Source: Paulownia fortunei
Lineage: Eukaryota > Streptophyta > Magnoliopsida > Lamiales > Paulowniaceae
Direction: 5' to 3'
Assembly: GCA_019321725.1 (NCBI GenBank)
Contig: CM033107.1
Span: 13,073,445 to 13,137,444 of the forward strand
DNA: 64,000 nucleotides
Shown: one piece after another, positions 34,720-46,263 of the stretch
Numbering within the stretch: position 1 is the first letter of the stretch
How the letters are laid out: each line of letters starts with the position of its first letter
Program-made: the position numbers and the translations under genes
Notes under the pieces: generated by a model
Database searches by the model: none
What the model was told of the DNA's origin: nothing
The model's input: the letters and a program-made list of their open reading frames with translations, nothing else

Positions 34720-35855
34720 CAACTTATTTTTAAGATTTTAACGAAATCCTTTACTTTTGATTGTTGTAAAAATTGTCGTTACTAACTCTTAACATCATAC
34801 AGGCTTCATGATCTTATTTTAGCCAGACACTTCAATATTTTTTTTAAATAATATAATTCCTTAAAAATTCAGAAGACATATTACAAGATGTAGGAATTTA
34901 TAAGATCTTTTAAATGAGTATAGCCACCCAATAAATTAGGTTGGTACCTCATAGGGTATATCATAGTTACACTCCCTGAGATTTGACCTAGTTATAAATA
35001 ACCCCACATTTGGAGAATTACATCTACACCCCCTTAAGTTTTGCTTTGTTAGCAAAACCCTAACGTAAACTAGGGAACTTGTGATTAAAAAATTCAAAAT
35101 TAAAAAAAAAATTGAAGTAAATAAACCTTTTACCGTGGTTCTCTGTAATATTTTTAACATGATAAGGGATGTCAATATAATATATCGAAAATATATTTTG
35201 GCTTTTTTACCCTTGTTTCTAAAGGGACATCTATGGTAATTTGATGTCTGCTAATGCAGTGTATTGATAACAAAAATAGAGGTCTGTATGGCAATATATG
35301 GATGCCATGATTTTTGCTATATTTGAATTCAATATTGGTGTTTTGTAAAGTTAACCTTATTCTCTTAATTGCATAGCCTTCATTCTACTCTCTCTATTTT
35401 ATTTTTTATTTTATTTTGAACAAAATAATTTCTACACAATATGAGTATCCTTTTGCAAATTTCCACAATATGATGCGTCGTCGCCGCCCCCACCTTTTGC
35501 CATTAAGTGCAGTATTGAGAAAAAAAATTAAAAATGTTGCAAACACACCCCTTAAAGTTTTCATATATTACAATTACCCCCTTACATGTGAAAAGGGCTC
35601 ACAATTAAGCCCAGATGGCATTTTCATTTGTGAAATTTGGGTGAAAAAAACCTCATCTGAAAAGAGCATTTTCGCAAAACCATCCAACTTTTTGGTTGAG
35701 ATGGGCCAAAAATCCTAATAGTGACTAGCAGAAGGGCATAAGTGTTGGACGGAGCTAAATTTTAGGGGTGTACAAATAATTTTTGAAATATTAAAAAAAT
35801 ATTTGTAATTAGATCAAATCTAGTGTGTATAGTTTACCCCATATGATCTCAAGTG
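34720..35855. other. AT-rich DNA with 'accccctta' blocks, no gene
   Basis: Blocks such as 'ttacactccctgagatttga' (34967) and 'acacaccccttaaagttttc' (35542) with 'tacaattaccccctt' (35568) resemble the ends of AT-rich non-autonomous DNA transposons. I could not pair ends or find a target duplication. The plus-strand frame at 35416-35718 has no motif. Confidence 0.35.
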
Positions 35856-36430
35856 TATAAAGCAAAATATTTTCCGAATGAGGAATTTCCGTTATCTAAA
35901 GAAAGGGCTTATCACAAATGGATTTGGAAAACGATCCACACAAATATTCCGCTCATAAACGAATCTATATCCTATTACATAGGTACTGGCCAGCAAATAA
36001 ATATTTTGGTTTGATAGATGGATCGGAAACACCAAATATGGTGATCTTGTCACTAAAATTCCAGTTCATTCACTTGAATTAAAAGTAGCTGATCTCATCA
36101 ACCTGTGTGTGAATGCATCCCGAATGTAGTTATGCATCCAATAACTTAGTCAATTGGGATTGGAATATTGAAGGTAGGTTTTCCCTAAAAAGTGCTTTTT
36201 CTTGGTCATTTGAAAGCAACTCCAAAACACACTCCATTTTTACCTTGGAATTGACTTTGGAAATAATATGTAAGGCCAAGAATTAAATTCTTCTTATGGA
36301 TGCTTACCCGCAATAAAATTCTATCTCGGTCTATGTTTTACGACAGAAAAATGTTTCATAGCCCAATGTGCACGTTATACTTAAGAACAAGAGGATGACA
36401 ATCACCATATATATGTTTGTTTTTGAAAAA
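35856..36430 (+). pseudogene. LINE ORF2 C-terminal remnant (zf-RVT linker region)
   Basis: The plus strand reads KWIWKTIHTNIPLINESISYYIGTGQQINI (in two pieces), then DRWIGNTKYGDLVTKIP, LELKVADLIN, and after a shift FPLKSAFSW. This matches the region after RT in plant LINE ORF2, where W.IGNG..I.IW.D.W and DLI.....W are conserved and a zinc-finger RVT domain follows (SVKSAY). It is on the opposite strand to the LINE at 3175-5660 and covers a different part, so it is a separate copy. Stops and frameshifts occur throughout. There is no clear poly(A) tail, though an A-run follows near 36500. Confidence 0.7.
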
Positions 36431-36619
36431 TATACTGTTTGTAAGAAAACTGTTTTGATTAAATAAATCATATATGTGAGTCGACTAACAGTTTAAAACA
36501 AACAAAAAAAAGGAAGATTACGATTATCCAAGAAAGATGGGATATCCAAATCTTGATTCACAAAATCTAAACTGAGGACCACATCAAATCTATACAAAGA
36601 CCAGTTGAGATGGCCAAAG

Positions 36620-37390
36620 TCCTAAAAAATTTTAGGGTGTGTGGCTAAGTTTATTTGGAACAACTTATAAGTTTGAATTTATTTTTATTTTAAAAAAAAA
36701 AGAGCTTCATAAGATATTATATCTTACTTTAAAAATAATTTATTGAAATTGATTAATAAATTAAGACAATATTGCTTACAAGATGTTAATAATGGCAATT
36801 CATAAGTTATATGCTCAAATTAAAGAAATTTATTGAGATACCAAAAATAAGTTCAGATATATTAGAGGGTGTTTGACTGCACATATAATCTTCTTAAAAC
36901 ATTTATAAGATGGTTAAAATAATTGGTGAAAATTTTAAGATGAGAGATTATAAACTGCACATTTTAATATCTTATAATATCCTTAACAAAATGAAACGAT
37001 ATCCTAATTTATTTTTAAAATCTGAATAAACACCTTCAATTGACCATATAGCTTATAGAATTGTCATTATCAATATCTTAGAAATTTTATGATCTTATTT
37101 TAATAAAATTACAACAAGAGCTTAATTATAAAATAAGATCCAATATTTTATAAATTCCAAAAACAAGTGTAGAAGCATAAAAAATATTTTATATAAATTT
37201 ATCCAACCATCATCTTACTGAGAAAGAGCTTATTAAATTCTAACAACTAATAGGGAAATTATAATCTCATTTTGAAAAAAAAAAATATCAAACACTTAAT
37301 AAAATTATATAAGCTCTCAAATATCTAATAAATATTTTAAAAAATTGTAAATTATAAATATCTCTTAGTATTATCCTCAAATAAATTTGA
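36620..37390. mobile_element. hAT-MITE-like sequences, possibly two nested
   Basis: The segment contains 'gtgtgtggctaagtttattt', 'agggtgtttgactgcacata', and repeated 'cttataag/cttataat' and 'taagatcttatt'-like blocks in both orientations. These resemble short hAT-derived elements. Ends and duplications were not resolved. Confidence 0.4.
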
Positions 37391-38930
37391 AGTAGATCCG
37401 ATATGTAGTTGCGGGTTATCAGAACTTTTTTTTTTTTTTTCGCCTAAAACTGTCTTTGCTTAAACAAACATTGTTAAATATCATATCCCACGTACTTTTC
37501 GCTATTTTCAACTCTAAAAGTTGATTGGAACTGTAAAAAATCAGCAAACAACAATTGTATAAAGAAAAATCTCAAATCTATATATAGTGAATCTCTCTAC
37601 ATCGGCTTCCTAAATACAATAAAACGAGGCATTAAAGGAACCAATGAAGTTATGTATCAAAGACACTACTATATAAATTTAAGAAGATAAATGACTCTCC
37701 AAGATTACATGCCAAGTGGAAAAAGCATGAGCCCCAAAACCACGGGGACTTAAAGTCAAATAACAAAATAAAATGTATTTACCAAAAAAAAATAAAATAT
37801 TTTGCCATCTCAAAAAAATATTGTAACACTTTACTTCCATACTAAATAAAAATTACACGATGCCATCTGAAAGAAAATTTCAGTGGGATTGCATCATATG
37901 TGTTGCATATATGATTGTGAAGGGTAAAATCTTCAAACCAAGTCAATGACTCTGCCATCCAAATTTTGTTACTTTCTCACTTTACCACCTAATGCATACT
38001 TATATTTCATCTCTTTTTTGTTGCTCATTCTATAAAAGATAAATAGAATTAATACTTATTTTAATAAAAATAAATTGCTAGTAATTTTTTTATTTATTTA
38101 TTCCTTTTCAACTTCTTCGTTGAATAATAAATTATGCTTTTTAAACTAACTTTATTAAAAAAAGTAAATCTAAATAAATTATAACTATAAATTATCAACT
38201 CCTATACTGGTGAAGCAAACATAAAATTTTTAATATAAAAATAATCAATTGTAGTAAAATCATAATATTTTTTGTCATTTCAAAATTTATTCAAGTTTAA
38301 ACAAAAGTCAATGAGAAAGTTTGGATTTTATTTTTCTTCAAAAAGTATTTCTGTTTTTAATTTGAAAATGTGGTTTTCTCATTTTTTGAGATTTTTTTTT
38401 TAATATTTCTAGAAACAACATCTATTTTCAGTACAAATATACAATTTTTAAAGGTATATACCTCATTTTTGAAAAAACAATTTGCTATTATCAAAAGACT
38501 CTTTTATTCAATATTTAGAGTTAAATAAATCAAGTATTTTTCTTGTAATAAAATATCAAATCAATATGTCAATTAAATTAATCAATTTTTGGAACCTATT
38601 AATTTAAGTACATTTCATTTATGCACAAAACAAGAAGAAATCTTCTATTTTTTTTAAAAAATATTTAACAGAAAACCAACATGAGAATGAATTCAAACAT
38701 TACCTATATAATGAACTTATTGAATAAATTTAATTTGATAAAATGCTAGTTAGAAAATTAAATGGCCAAATTTCACGATAATTTCACAATATCATGTTAT
38801 TTTTGATAACTTTTAAAGTGGGGGTGGCAATTTAAGAAAGTGAATAAAGTTGGGGGAAGGGGGATCTTATCATTCAAAATCAAGTGTGTCAAGCACATAA
38901 GGCAGTCCGGTAGAATATTTTATCCAAATA
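37391..38930. other. AT-rich intergenic DNA, nothing recognised
   Basis: A T-run at 37426-37440, many A- and T-runs and no frame with a recognisable product. No tRNA or other RNA gene was seen. Confidence 0.4.
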
Positions 38931-38940
38931 TAGATGGCCA

Positions 38941-39075
38941 TGATAGCGATCCTCAGATCTGTGCTGCTAGTTTGGTGGTGGTGGTGGTGGTGGTGGTGGT
39001 GGTAAACATTGAACAGTAGCGTCTGTGCTGGTCTGGTGGTGGTGGTGGTGGTTGTGAACACTGAATAGTAGTTTC
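38941..39075. repeat. GGT microsatellite in a two-unit minisatellite
   Basis: (GGT)n runs lie at about 38975-39002 and 39032-39051. Each is followed by 'aaca(t/c)tgaa(c/t)agtag', and the second is preceded by 'tctgtgctg', so a unit of about 60 bp is duplicated. The minus-strand frame with polyhistidine is a by-product. Confidence 0.75.
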
Positions 39076-39112
39076 TGTATTTTTCTTTTCACTACAGTTT
39101 TTGGTTGGTATG

Positions 39113-41392
39113 TGTAACACCCCTTAATCTAACTGCAGAATCTAAATAAGCTAATACAGTTAAGTCAAGAAATATTAATTATTCATCATTGCTAGAGTTA
39201 TGGTTTTTAATAAAAGTTTTCATTTTTAACTATAAGAGAAAGACTTGAATCGTTTTAAACACACATATACATATATCAAAACTGAGTATAATTGTTTACA
39301 AAACCATAATAGGGCAACTTATTTAAAAACAAAATAGAGTTTTCAAAATATAATACAAAATAGTTCGAAGTATGGCATATGAACAAATCTCTGTCCGGCC
39401 GCTCTGGAGACTCAATCAACCTCTAAAACTGTACATTTCCACTTGCATCACATGAATCTAATGAGCTAAAGGTTCAATAAGATGAAACTGATGCAATAAC
39501 AAATAGCGTACATATAAATCACATAAATGATTAAATACAGTATTCAATTTAATAACTTTCTTTCATAAATCATTCTTTGGGGCCCTTGAAGTGTGGTACC
39601 TAACTAATAGCGACAGACCGTGGTTTTCGGAACCTGTTCATAATGATTGGCCAATAAGAGAACTAATACGGGGTTTCCATACTTGGTCTTTCAACCTCAG
39701 GTATTAGCCATATTCTATCTCATTTATTATGGCTTTCCTATATCGGTTTTTCAACCTCAAGTATTTGCCACCATTTATTGGGTCCTCCGGTCCCTCCCGC
39801 ATCCTTTGTCTACGCGACCATCAATCAAGTACTATACTTTTTTTTCAAAAATCTCATTATATTCTTAATAGTATCATGCTTCATGAATCATAAATGCATC
39901 AAACATTACATTATTTGACAAATAATAACAATCATATTAAAACATGAACAACATTATATGATTCTTGTAATACAGTAAATGAAAGCTTCAACTTACCTCA
40001 AGTCCACTTTGTGGTAAGTGAAAAGACCAACCTCTTTAGAAGATAGGATGTGTTGAAGGCCTAACACAATCAAATCATGTATCATTTAATATCCTTTTTA
40101 TAAATCATTTAGTCTATTCTAGTTAAAGTTTATATACACTTTTTAATCTTTTGTAAATAATTTCATATCAATTACATAACCTTAAAAACAAAGCATACTC
40201 CATATTTTACTACTAATTCAAGACATTAAACATTAGAACAGTCATTAAATAACTAATAATTTAAAAATAATTATTAGGGCAGCCCCTAAAACATGAACAC
40301 AATCCGAATTAAAATGACGTAAACGTAATTCTAACTTAAATTGATTCTAACCTTTAATTAAGAAAACTAATTGCTATTATTCACAATCATTTGTAGGCAC
40401 CTTCAAACACAATATAAACATTACAAAATCAATAGAAACAAGTAAATTAAACAATTTCACAAGACTGTCAATTTTGCTAAAAACTAGCTTAACTAACTTG
40501 GTTTTTGGCTTCAAGTGTAACTTAAGTTTTCAATTATACAAAAATATACTAAAACATGTAACCATCCAAGATACTATAAATTCATCATAAGAAACATTGA
40601 AAAAGAATATACATTGATTAAGTTGGAATTAAACTTCAAAATCAATGGTTTTCAAGCTTAAAAGGATAGAAACTTGTTCTAACTTGTGTTCTATTGATTT
40701 TTATGGATTGAATTCAATTTGTGTGAGTATGAGAGTGTAGAAATTTGGGAGAAACTTAAGAGAATAAGGTTTGGTTGTTTTTTAGGTGCTTCCACAAAAA
40801 ATATGGATGAAAATAATTTCTTTGACCTTTCAAAAAGAGATAAGTGGAGGGTGATGATTGGTTGCATCATGCTTAGTGTCTTCTCATGCCAAAAGCCATG
40901 TTCATGGGCTAAGGAGATGACAAAAATTGATGCTTTGGTGTTATAATCAAGTGCAATGCGGTTTAGAATGGTTTTATGCAACCTAATCAACCAACCAATC
41001 AAATTGCACCATTTTGCATACTTTTAGTTCTTAGCCAAATGTAACATATTTAGGCAATCAATCACTTTAGCATATAAATAGTATGGAGCAATACAAATAA
41101 TTTATTTTATGGTCATTCAACACATCAATCTTCCTTAACCGAGATACCGAGTTTTTCACTGCAAAAAGGGCACTTAAGGAATATGTTAAATCAAGAAATA
41201 AAAGTTTGATCTCATATTTCATGTACTAATATATGTTAAAGCATAACTGAAGCATATAATAACAATTATTTATGTTTGTGCAATCATGCTATTTGTATGC
41301 CATAATTCGATAATGCACATTGATTAGATGTATATTCATGCAAGATACTTATTATTGGCTATGTATGAGATAATTGAGAATTGGGCATTACA
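39113..41392 (-). mobile_element. Gypsy-type solo LTR
   Basis: Plus-strand edges TGTAACACCCC and GGGCATTACA give inverted TGTAA/TTACA ends, 2280 bp, with no internal region. Flanks are GTATG (39108-39112) and GTACG (41393-41397), a 4-of-5 target duplication. The minus strand carries a 'ctcattagattcatgtgatg' block like the 'gctcatgtagttcatgcatt' block of the Tekay-like LTR, so it is probably a related family. It appears to sit within the terminal dozen bases of the Copia-B LTR that follows. Confidence 0.7.
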
Positions 41393-42536
41393 GTACGAGT
41401 AGTGAAAAGAAGATATAATATAGATTAAAGTGAGGTAAGTATAAAGTTAATCTTCTTAAAATAGACTTCATCCCTTAAACTAGTGATATAGGATCGTGGA
41501 TATTTATCTTCCAAAATACAACACTTCTGTATAAAATTAGTACGGCACTATATTAAATTTGTTGCTCGAACCAAAATTTCAATTGTATTCTTCTCGAAAG
41601 AGTAATAAGAATACTAAAATAATAACATATATTTTAGTAGTGGAGAGAAGAGAAAAATCAATTGTATATGAATTGATTTGGTGTGCATTAGAATGAATGA
41701 AGGCGGACTCTACCTATAAAATTTGGTGTGTCCCTTCATGATTGGTTGTATTTTTTAATCCAGATCAATCTGGACAGAACCCTTGCTATCTAGTGATCCA
41801 AATCGTATCCCTTGCGAAGGTCCACAACCCTTTACCATACATCTCTACCAACTGGATGGATGTGTCCATTCACTTACACCCCATCAACATAAAAGACCAA
41901 TCGCAACCTTTCGATCATGCCTCATTAGTAGCCATGTGTATGGAGACGTCCATTCAGCACCCAACCTTAAGATGTCACGCCATGCGAGTGCCACTTGGAT
42001 GAATCCGCCATATTAACCAACCGTGCCATGTCACCATGCCATGGCCGAGTCACTCCACCACACGTCAATTCAATTTCTAAAAAATTTAATGTCACTCAGC
42101 TCCTACATCATCATACCATGATCGAGCCACTCCACCACATGCCTGTTTAATTTCTGAAAAAATTTAAGGCTTCTCAACTATTCGCAACGATATGTACATA
42201 TTAAGTGCAAAGTATACTTCTAAAGCACCAAATGAGATCTTTGTGACGTTTGTACATATATAGGTGTGGGCTCGAGTGTTGCTTCGTACCATTCTCATAG
42301 TTCCTTGAGCTAGCTAAAACCAATCAAAAGTCCCTTAGCATGCACTATAAGAAGAGCTATAATTTTACTCTCCTGTTGAAGTGAAATTTTATATATGAAA
42401 GATAAATTTGTTTAACTTTTCCAATATGGGATTTCCCCCACATTTAAAGTATACTCTTTTAAAATTTGAAGATTCTTTTTCTTCACACCAAGCTTCCAAT
42501 TTGGGATACCCCCCACAATTCCAATAATCCCCCACA
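41393..42536 (-). mobile_element. 3' LTR of Copia-B element 2
   Basis: It aligns with 10754-11847 from 'tagtgaaaagaagatat' to the end 'ccaata' (CA mutated to TA), followed by a PPT. Its first bases are displaced to the other side of the solo LTR at 39113. Confidence 0.8.
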
Positions 42537-42553
42537 TGAAGGGAAGAAGTAGA
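42537..42553 (-). other. Polypurine tract of Copia-B element 2
   Basis: The minus strand reads CCCTTCATGTGGGGGAT next to the LTR, a better-preserved version of the tract at 11848. Confidence 0.65.
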
Positions 42554-43140
42554 CATAAATCAAAGAACATGAAGAAGAATACTAATCCAAAAGATAGTGC
42601 ATCAAGATAGGTAGCTTTCTCTTTGAACCTTCCCTAGTAAAAGTCTATCGAACTATTTTGGCTAATCAGTGAATTCTAAGTTTTAAATTATCATCCTTTT
42701 TTGCAAGCCATGCCGATAGACTCCACACTCTAACTCTCATATCAAGTTTGGTCATCTAATGTATTCCTTATTTTGGCCATAAACTCTCTTGGATTTTGTA
42801 GGTGTTTTAAAAATTCGCCTATTAAGATTCTCGTGAAATTGACTATTTTCACACTCACATAGGTGACATCCTATAAAAACTATCTTACTATACTTCATTT
42901 GTACTTTTACAAGATATAAACATCATTAAAAGTAAAACTTATCCTTAACCATTTTGTTGGTTTCACTTATTGCATCCCAGAACTGAGAAGGAACTAAATT
43001 CCTAAGTACTTCTAATAGAATCATTTTTAACTTAGTTTTCCTATTGAACCTAGTCCATGGGGACATGTCGCTAGGTTAGGTATCTATTAAGATGACTCAC
43101 TTATTCTTTAGGCTTTAAATCCATTTCTCTTGATGAAAAG
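42554..43140 (-). other. Copia-B element 2, 3' untranslated region
   Basis: Colinear with 11865-12429, and no frame is seen. Confidence 0.55.
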
Positions 43141-44775
43141 TCTATATGCTCTTCTGATAACCCATCAATAAATGAATCTGCTAGGTTATTCTTTGATTTT
43201 ATAAAATCAATCGATATATTCCATGAGAGCAATTGTCTAACGGTATTATGTCTTGGATAAATATGTCGTGACTTACCATTATATACAATATTTTGTATCC
43301 TAACTATAGCAGCTTGGCTATCACAATGAATGTATATTACTAGTACCGATTTTGGCCATATTATAATATTTTCTATGAAATGCGTTAACCATTCCGTTTC
43401 TTCTCTAGCTTTTTTTAAAGCTATAGACTCAAATTCCTTAGTGGTTTGAGCTATACATATTTGTTTAGAAGATTTTCAAGATATATCACTACTACCAGTT
43501 GTAAATACATAGCCACTAGTTGACTTAGATACATCAGTGTCTGAAATCCAATTCGTATCAATATATCCTTGAATAACTGGAGGATATTTTGCATAGTGTA
43601 ATGCATACTCCTTGGTTCTATTCAAGTATGCTAGTACTCTAAGTAATGCTCTCCAATGGTCATTACTTGGGTTATTTATAAATCTACTTTGCTTACTTAC
43701 AACGTAAGCTATGTCCGGCCTTATATAATTCATTAAATATATTAGGCTTCCATTGATTTGAGAATATTCTAACTATTATTTTCCATTTTTGGTGTTCTTG
43801 TGTAGAATAATATGTGATAGAAATGAATTATTTACCTCTTTAATACCATGAGACTTAAATCTTTCAACCAATTTATCAACATAATGTGATTGAGATAATG
43901 ATATCCTATTAGGTGTTTTAGAGATCTTCATTCCTAAGATCACATCTACTTCACCCATATCTTTCAGGTCAAAGTTATTAGTGATATTTTCTTTGTCTTA
44001 TTAATGGCGTCCATAATAGTTCCTATATGAGCATGTCATCTACATAAAGACATACAAGTACATGTGTTTCTCCAAATTTCTTGGAATAGACACATTTATC
44101 ACATTTATTTATAGTGAACTCATTTCCTATCATGACATTATCAAACTTTTCATGCTATTATGTAGGGGCTTGCTTCAAACCATTAAGAGATTTGACAAGT
44201 CTACCCACTTTGTGTTCTTGTACTTTTACTTTAAAATCTTCAGGTTACTCCATATAAATTTCTTCATCTAGATCACCATTCAAAAATATACTTTTTACAT
44301 CTATTTGATGTATGTGCAAATCATACAAGGTTACTATGGCTATTAAAATTCTAATTAATGTAATTCTTATTACCAAGGAATAAGTGTCAAAATAGTCAAC
44401 ACCTTCTTTTTGATGATATCCTTTGGAAACAAGTTTATTCTTATATTTATCAATTGAACCATCTACCTTTAACTTTTTATCAAAAATCCATTTACATCTA
44501 ATTGCTTTAGTTCCTGATGAAAGATTAACTAATTGGCTGGTATTATTACCTAGAATAGATTCTATTTCATTATCTATAGCTTTCTTATAGAATGGAGCTT
44601 ATGGACTAGCCATAACCTAGTTAAAGACTTGATGTTCTTTCTCATATGTGTGATAAAATTTGGACTAAAAGATTTAGCCACTTTAGCTCTCTTACTCCTT
44701 CTAAGTTCAGATTCTCTGTCTTTCTTAAACGCAACTTTCTCTATCTTTCTTAAACGCAACTTTATGCATTCTCTT
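43141..44775 (-). pseudogene. Copia-B element 2 pol: RT and RNase H
   Basis: From right to left on the minus strand: RRSKRAKVAKSFSPNF (44660-44710, the basic linker before RT), then a CKWIFK-like region. IDVKSIFLNGDLDEEIYME follows (44255-44312), with the catalytic Asp kept, then FDNVMIGNEFTINKCDKC and CLYVDDMLI (about 44030-44065) with YVDD intact. MGEVDVILGMKISKTPNRISLSQSHYVDKLVERF is split over 43850-43958. RNase H has NYIRPDIAYVVSKQSRFINN and GYIDTNWISDTDVSKS (43476-43733). It ends in an ADSFIDGLSEEHI-like tail (43147-43190). Stops and shifts break it. It is cut on the 5' side near 44775, where Copia-C begins, so gag and integrase are absent. Confidence 0.85.
44719..44768. repeat. Two-copy 25-bp tandem duplication near an element junction
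   Basis: Units 44719-44743 and 44744-44768 share 'tctttcttaaacgcaacttt'. The length shifts the frame. It lies a few bases from the junction between Copia-B and Copia-C sequence. Confidence 0.8.
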
Positions 44776-46263
44776 CTAAGTATTCCCTTGCACAATTTAC
44801 ATGTGAATACCTAACAGGATTAAAAATAAAATCCTTATGGTACCAAAACCCCAGATTAAATGTTCTCTTCAAGTGCTCTAGAATTCTCTTTGCAGCATTA
44901 TAGTGAGATTCCTTAGGATCAAATTGAAAACCAACACATATACTAATAGCAAACATTATATCAGGTCTACAGTTAGTTAAGTAAGTGGAGAGCCTACCAA
45001 ACCTTGATACATGGTTACATCCACAAATTTACCATTTTCATCTTTGTCAAGCTTGGTGAATGTCTCCATAGGGGTTTTTGCTATAATGTAGTCGTTAGGA
45101 CCAATTTTTTTCAGAATATCCTTTAGATATTTGGCTTGATTAATAAAGACACCTTCACTTAGCTACTTGACTTGCAGTCCAAGAAAGAAATTAGCTCCCC
45201 CATTATGCTCATTTCAAATTTCGTCTGCATCAGCTTTGAAAATTTTTGACACAACTTTTTGTTAGTACAACTAAATGTAATATCATTAATATTAATTTGA
45301 ACTAATATCTTATTTGTGTTGTAACTTAAATAAGGTTGTGTCTACTTTATCTTTGGTGAACCCTTTCTATACAAAAAATTGAGATAGTATTTCATACCAA
45401 AATCATGGTGCTTGCTTCAATCCATAGAGCACTTTGTCCAATCTGTAGACGAACTTGGATGGAGAGTTGATTGAGAATCTTGGTGATTATTCAATGTAAA
45501 CTTCTTCTTATAGCTTTCCATTTGGGAATGCACTTCTGACGTTCATTTCATAGACTATAAAATCTTTAAAGGATGCATAAGCGAAGAAGATCCTGATTGC
45601 TTCAAGTCTACTAAAGAACCAAATATTCCATCAAAATGTATGCCCTCTTCCAGTGAATATCCTTTTATAACTAATCTCGGTTTATTTTTTATGATAATTC
45701 CTTGTTAATCCATCTTTATTCGAAATACCCACTTACTTCCAATAACTCCTTAATGAGTTGGTTTAAGAGCTAACATCCAGACTTTGCTTCTTTCGAGCTG
45801 ATTAAGTTCTTCTTACATAGATTCAGTCTAGCCTAGACCTCCCAAAACTTCTTCATTGCTTTTAGACTCTATTTGTGTTAAGAATAAAAAGAACATTGCT
45901 TTATTTTATGTTGTAGACCTAGTTTTGACTCTTGTGGTTGGTGATCCAATTACCAACTCTGGTGGATAGTCTCAAAGCCATCTCAAGTTAGATTGAAGTT
46001 CAACCCACTGGTCCCTAGTTGACTCGACTATTCTCTTATTATCTTGTTTTGTCTGAATTGGAATATTTGGTTGTGTGTTCACTATCTGAATCTTCATTGA
46101 TAGTTGGAATGACTTCTTCAAGTTGATCCTCTCATAGTTGGTCATCAACCATCTTCTGAATGTCTGATTTTGCTTGGTTCTTCTCCACTTCCAATTGTTG
46201 ATGTGTTCTCTTGGTTGTCTTTTTCATCAAAGACAACATGAATAAATTCTTCAACAACTAAGG
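44776..46263 (-). pseudogene. Copia-C (SIRE-like) reverse transcriptase and RNase H remnant
   Basis: The frame at 44762-44956 has GFQFDPKESHYNAAKRILEHLKR, then FNLGFWYHKD and RYSHVNCA, the ARFQxxPKESHLxAVKRIxRYLK and LGLWYPK blocks typical of SIRE/Maximus RNase H. Just upstream TPM/AKTP and LDKDENGK-like segments and decayed RT follow to about 46250, without a readable YVDD. The 3' part of RNase H and the 3' LTR are missing because Copia-B sequence begins near 44775. The right side is interrupted by a Copia-A solo LTR and continues at 48438. Confidence 0.75.

Noticed and set aside
35416..35718. Plus-strand 100-codon frame as a small gene
   Set aside because: No motif is present, it lies across low-complexity blocks typical of non-autonomous transposon ends, and there is no supporting context.
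38870..39061. Minus-strand frame with polyhistidine tracts
   Set aside because: The histidines come from the GGT microsatellite read on the other strand, and there is no other coding evidence.
40691..41002. Overlapping frames on both strands near 40.7-41.0 kb
   Set aside because: They lie inside the gypsy solo LTR and have no domain similarity that I can see.
44762..44956. Frame considered as part of Copia-B
   Set aside because: Its PKESH and LGFWYHKD blocks are of the SIRE type and do not occur in Copia-B RNase H, so it belongs to Copia-C.
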